64,000 nt of DNA from Saccharomycopsis fibuligera x Saccharomycopsis cf. fibuligera (Eukaryota; Ascomycota; Saccharomycetes; Ascoideales; Saccharomycopsidaceae), in contig CP012809.1 in the NCBI GenBank assembly GCA_001936135.1, positions 3,211,501-3,275,500 of the forward strand, written 5' to 3'. Of this stretch, positions 60,844 to 64,000 are shown one piece after another. Each line of letters begins with the position of its first letter. Within the stretch, counting starts at the first letter, position 1. The notes below the pieces were generated by a model, which was given only the letters and a program-made list of their open reading frames with translations, made no database searches and was not told the DNA's origin. Made by a program: the position numbers and the translations under genes.

Positions 60844-62742
60844 TTAAAAATTCTTTAATTTGTACTCGTCATCAACTTTTTCAATTTTACCTTCACCTAA
60901 CAAACGTTCAAACATGTCCTGAGGAACCCAACCGCCAGTGGCAGCAAAAGGTTTTTTCATCAAATCTTTCTGATACTCAACAAATGACTTTTCGAAATAT
61001 TTGATTTCTGATTCATTCCAACTTATTGGATATTTTTTTGAACCGTCATCTTTTACAAGATCACTTTGAAGATAAGCGTCCCAGTTGTGCTTAATTTTGA
61101 GCAAAGCTTCTTCCACAAACAAGTAGTCACTATCAGTTTTAACTTGTAATGCTCTAGCATATGGTGATTTCAATTCCTTAATGTATGGCGACACGGAAGC
61201 AATCAAATCCTTGTTTTTATTATTCAAGGCTAATTCCCACAAAAATTGGTTTCTGGTTCTCATGTACATTAAACCATATTGATATTTTTCCATGTCTGGC
61301 AAAGATTCAAAATTGTCAATTTCCTTCAAGTTGTACACTTTGTAACCCTCGTAGTTTATAAAGTCTGGAGAAGTGGTATAAATAAATGGCTTAATGGTAG
61401 TGTTTTCAAAATCAATAAACGTTAGCTGACCATCTTTGCCAACAATGACATTCAATGGATCAATATCAGGGTTGTGCAAGCGTGGCGCAAACAAATTTTC
61501 CACATTTGGAATAGCAGAAGATTTTTCATTGATCAAAAATGGAGAGAGCTTTCCGAGCTTCTCGTACACACCGATTGCATCCTTCAATAATTCAGGGTCC
61601 TCGACTTTATTCGCAGCATCAGCATCACTTAAGCCAAGTCTAGTTCTCAAGCTTTCCACTTCCATATTAGCAGCGTTTTCAACAACTTTGTGTGGTTCGC
61701 TAGCATCAACTGGGCCAAGCAATGGGTTGAATTGTTCTGGTTTCAAGTGTGCTTTGTGTCTCCAAAGGTTTCTGTCAGTAGATAAACCAATTCTCCATCT
61801 GTTTTTCAATCTTTCTTCAGTCTCACCGCTGTAAGGTTCTCCTTTCATCTGCAATTGGGCGCTGACATCATCATAAAAGTACAAAGAGCCATAGTAGTTG
61901 AAAGTAACAGACAAAAGTTTTTTTTGGAAGTCTGATAACGGCTCAATGACCTCGTTCAATATTTCTTTATGCTTTGGATCAGACTCTTCAACTGCTGGAT
62001 TCCATTTCTTCATTAATAAATCACCTTCAACGTATTCCATCAAAATGTAAGGGGATCTAAGTGGATTTAAAGAATGTATACCATAACTAATAACTTTAGG
62101 AACCTTTAACCCAAGCTTGTATCTGGCAAAATCAAGAGTAGCCGCTTCACTTTGAATCTGTCTAGATGTAGCATATTCGGTCAACAACTTGTAAGGTATT
62201 CTCAAGACAAAAGTTTTACCTGTACTAAATTCAATTTTATAAACTCTGTTATGCTTGCCTTCGTGAATACTGGTCATGGTCTTAACCACCACTTTTTCAT
62301 CAGGTTTGAGTTCTTCATCACCGAGCAAATCTTTTAAGTTTTCTTTAAGAAAAACAGTATTGTCTGGGTTTTTCACCGGCTTTGGTAATGCTTCTCCTGA
62401 TTCTTCAGATTTGGCAATTTTGTATAATTCGTGCACAACTTCATTCAAACCCTGAATAGAAAAGCTAGTGAATCTTTTCTCTTTTTCTTGCTTGTCATTC
62501 TTGAGCCAAGTGCCCCATGTGTACTTGAAAAACATGTCTCTTTCTGGATCATTTTCTTCTGAAAGTTTGGTAAATACTGGTTTGACTTCTTCTTCTGATT
62601 TCAATGTACTGTAGTTCTTGACAAAGGTGATACTGAATGGTTTAGAGAGTCTGGCAATTGATGCAGAGGCGGTTGATTGCTTCATACAAATACTAGTAGC
62701 CAATCTAGCTCTAACGGACTTTGCCACTGTTTGCCTAAACAT
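60844..62742 (-). CDS. AIM9: AIM9, mitochondrial phosphotransferase-like protein
   Basis: 632 residues (S. cerevisiae 627). The N-terminus is a basic, Ser-rich presequence (MFRQTVAKSVRARLATSIC). The core is a kinase/aminoglycoside-phosphotransferase-like fold: HEGKHNRVYKIEF, TGKTFVLRIPYKL, a RSPYILMEYVEGDLLMKKWNP hinge, NLFAPRLHNPDIDPLNVIV as the HGD-like catalytic loop (here H-N-P-D), and LTFIDFENTTIKPF with the metal-binding Asp. Loss of Aim9 alters mitochondrial inheritance in S. cerevisiae. The substrate is unknown. Confidence 0.92.
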   Translation of the reverse strand: MFRQTVAKSVRARLATSICMKQSTASASIARLSKPFSITFVKNYSTLKSEEEVKPVFTKLSEENDPERDMFFKYTWGTWLKNDKQEKEKRFTSFSIQGLNEVVHELYKIAKSEESGEALPKPVKNPDNTVFLKENLKDLLGDEELKPDEKVVVKTMTSIHEGKHNRVYKIEFSTGKTFVLRIPYKLLTEYATSRQIQSEAATLDFARYKLGLKVPKVISYGIHSLNPLRSPYILMEYVEGDLLMKKWNPAVEESDPKHKEILNEVIEPLSDFQKKLLSVTFNYYGSLYFYDDVSAQLQMKGEPYSGETEERLKNRWRIGLSTDRNLWRHKAHLKPEQFNPLLGPVDASEPHKVVENAANMEVESLRTRLGLSDADAANKVEDPELLKDAIGVYEKLGKLSPFLINEKSSAIPNVENLFAPRLHNPDIDPLNVIVGKDGQLTFIDFENTTIKPFIYTTSPDFINYEGYKVYNLKEIDNFESLPDMEKYQYGLMYMRTRNQFLWELALNNKNKDLIASVSPYIKELKSPYARALQVKTDSDYLFVEEALLKIKHNWDAYLQSDLVKDDGSKKYPISWNESEIKYFEKSFVEYQKDLMKKPFAATGGWVPQDMFERLLGEGKIEKVDDEYKLKNF

Positions 62743-63337
62743 GACGAGTTATTAGGGAAATAGTAACGTTGCTCAAACAAGTTAGTATAAGAAACATGCA
62801 AATCACAATAATCAACAAAGTTTTTAAGGGTTTCCTACATCAGTAGTTTTCCGAAATTTTTCACAAAATTATGAGCGCGCAGAGCTTAGTGAAAATCAGA
62901 AAAAAAAAAAAAGGACTTTAGAGCCTCCGTATATTGTGAGACGATAGAGACGAATAACACTGAAAGTTGCAACCACGACAGTAAATGCTTGTAACTTGTC
63001 TGTTAAGATTTTCTAAAACGCCTTCTTTATGATTGTAACGATATACTTTTGAAACTATCAACTTTGTAGTCAAAAAAGGACAACAAAATAATTAAAATAA
63101 AAGTGTTATATTTGAACCAAGCAAATAAACCAATCGTAAAAACCCAAAGCTTCTGCAAATAATCTAGAAACAAACTATGTATATGAGCTAAAGTTTTTGC
63201 ATCAGACTCAATTAAAAGTAAATACAAGGAGTCAATGGATAACGGTGTGTGACATGCACAATACCACGCAAAAAGTATAACTATGAAGGGGGAAAAAAAA
63301 ATCTATAATACAATTGCAGCCATTTTCATGAGGCAGC
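62743..63337. other. Intergenic region between two minus-strand genes
   Basis: Holds the AIM9 promoter and the 3' end of the last gene. No gene is recognised; the ATG-started 66-codon frame on the minus strand (63027-63227) is hydrophobic and unconvincing. Confidence 0.45.
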
Positions 63338-64000
63338 TTAGAACTGTTTTTTCTTCAATAATCTATCAATCATATTAACAGGTTCCAACAAATTCTTCTT
63401 ATATCTTAACAATAATCTTCTTTGTCTAACATCTTCTGGTTCTTCTTTTTCCAAATCCAACTTGTGGAAATCGTCCTCGTTCATTGTCAAATCGTCAATC
63501 AAATATTGTGTGTACTTCACAGTATTCAATAAAACACTTTTAACTAACATTAATTCTCTATCTGAAGGTCTTGCATCACTTTGGAATAGATCAGTGAAAC
63601 TATTTGAAGTACGTAAAAAATTGGTGCATCGAAAGAAAATTTCATGGTTTTTTTCAATAGGAAGCTGCAAGTTAAAAAGAGCGCCCAAGTAGGAATGGAA
63701 AATGTGCAAGTCAGTTTCTTGATTCTCAAAAGACAAGACGTTTTCCTTACTAAGGCTGGAAATTTCATAGTAAAATTTAAGATTGGCGCGGCGCTTTTTT
63801 TCGATAAACAATTGTTTAGAGTGTCCAGTTTTACCATCAAATCTCTTTTCATTGAAAACCTGTTCATTGAGGTGGAAAACCTGGGTACCGTATGCTTTAT
63901 ACAATCTTGCCAATATGTAGTTGTTCTCGGATTGCAATAAAGACTTAATAAACACTTTCGCCTTCTCTTTGTCTTCAAAATTGTCTTCAGCAGTTTTAAG
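63338..64000 (-). CDS. Partial gene at the right edge, unrecognised
   Basis: The frame is open from the window edge to TAA/TAG at 63338, giving the last 220 residues. The start lies outside. The product is mostly alpha-helical and charged (RANLKFYYEISSLSKENVLSFENQE, FHSYLGALFNLQLPIEKNHEIFFRCTNFLR, SVLLNTVKYTQYLIDDLTMNEDDFHKLD), and ends with a Lys-rich tail (YKKNLLEPVNMIDRLLKKKQF). I do not recognise the family. The consistent frame and codon use make it a real gene. Confidence 0.6.
   Translation of the reverse strand, partial: LKTAEDNFEDKEKAKVFIKSLLQSENNYILARLYKAYGTQVFHLNEQVFNEKRFDGKTGHSKQLFIEKKRRANLKFYYEISSLSKENVLSFENQETDLHIFHSYLGALFNLQLPIEKNHEIFFRCTNFLRTSNSFTDLFQSDARPSDRELMLVKSVLLNTVKYTQYLIDDLTMNEDDFHKLDLEKEEPEDVRQRRLLLRYKKNLLEPVNMIDRLLKKKQF

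Overview
This window looks like nuclear chromosomal DNA of a budding yeast, most probably a CUG-clade (Candida/Lodderomyces) species. It is AT-rich with many A/T runs, has short introns with GTATGT donors and TACTAAC branch points, and carries orthologues of well-known yeast genes. Leucine is written mostly as TTG, and I saw no in-frame CTG in ATP1 or SUP45, which fits the clade's reassigned codon but does not prove it. Lodderomyces elongisporus or a close relative is my best guess, from the low-complexity tracts and poly-Q proteins.

Layout, left to right. 0-7 kb: the end of an unrecognised gene, a TTTTTG repeat, a small spliced gene (minus, 1881-2274), a thioredoxin-fold gene without the peroxidatic cysteine, HAP5 and SNX3. 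7.9-15 kb: ATP1 (two introns), an EFM3-like methyltransferase and ERB1. 15.1-18.8 kb: a gene-poor zone bounded by tRNA-Glu and tRNA-Tyr, both with 5' ends facing inward, holding a LINE-like fragment and two 320-bp direct repeats plus a decayed third piece. 19-29 kb: TAM41, FBP26 (four exons, three of them tiny), PHO13 and an amino-acid permease. 31-45 kb: IES2, a small GPI-type wall protein, QRI7, SUP45, GYP7 and DSK2. 45-64 kb: CCL1, COP1 (alpha-COP), an LDB17/SPIN90-like gene, SOM1, MMS2 (four exons), a small spliced unknown gene, SPO22/ZIP4 (about nine exons), AIM9 and a partial gene at the right edge.

The genes are ordinary housekeeping loci, not a cluster. Loose themes are mitochondria (ATP1, TAM41, QRI7, SOM1, AIM9 and the HAP5 regulator of respiratory genes), membrane traffic (SNX3, GYP7, COP1, LDB17) and nuclear functions (ERB1, IES2, CCL1, MMS2, SPO22). 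At least seven genes are spliced, and several have 11-44 nt exons that a plain ORF scan misses. I reconstructed these from donor, branch-point and acceptor motifs plus reading phase. I did not find a convincing new multi-gene system. The most original items are the reconstructed spliced genes, the tRNA-bounded retroelement landing zone, the cysteine-less peroxiredoxin-like protein and the GPI-type protein with no visible signal peptide.
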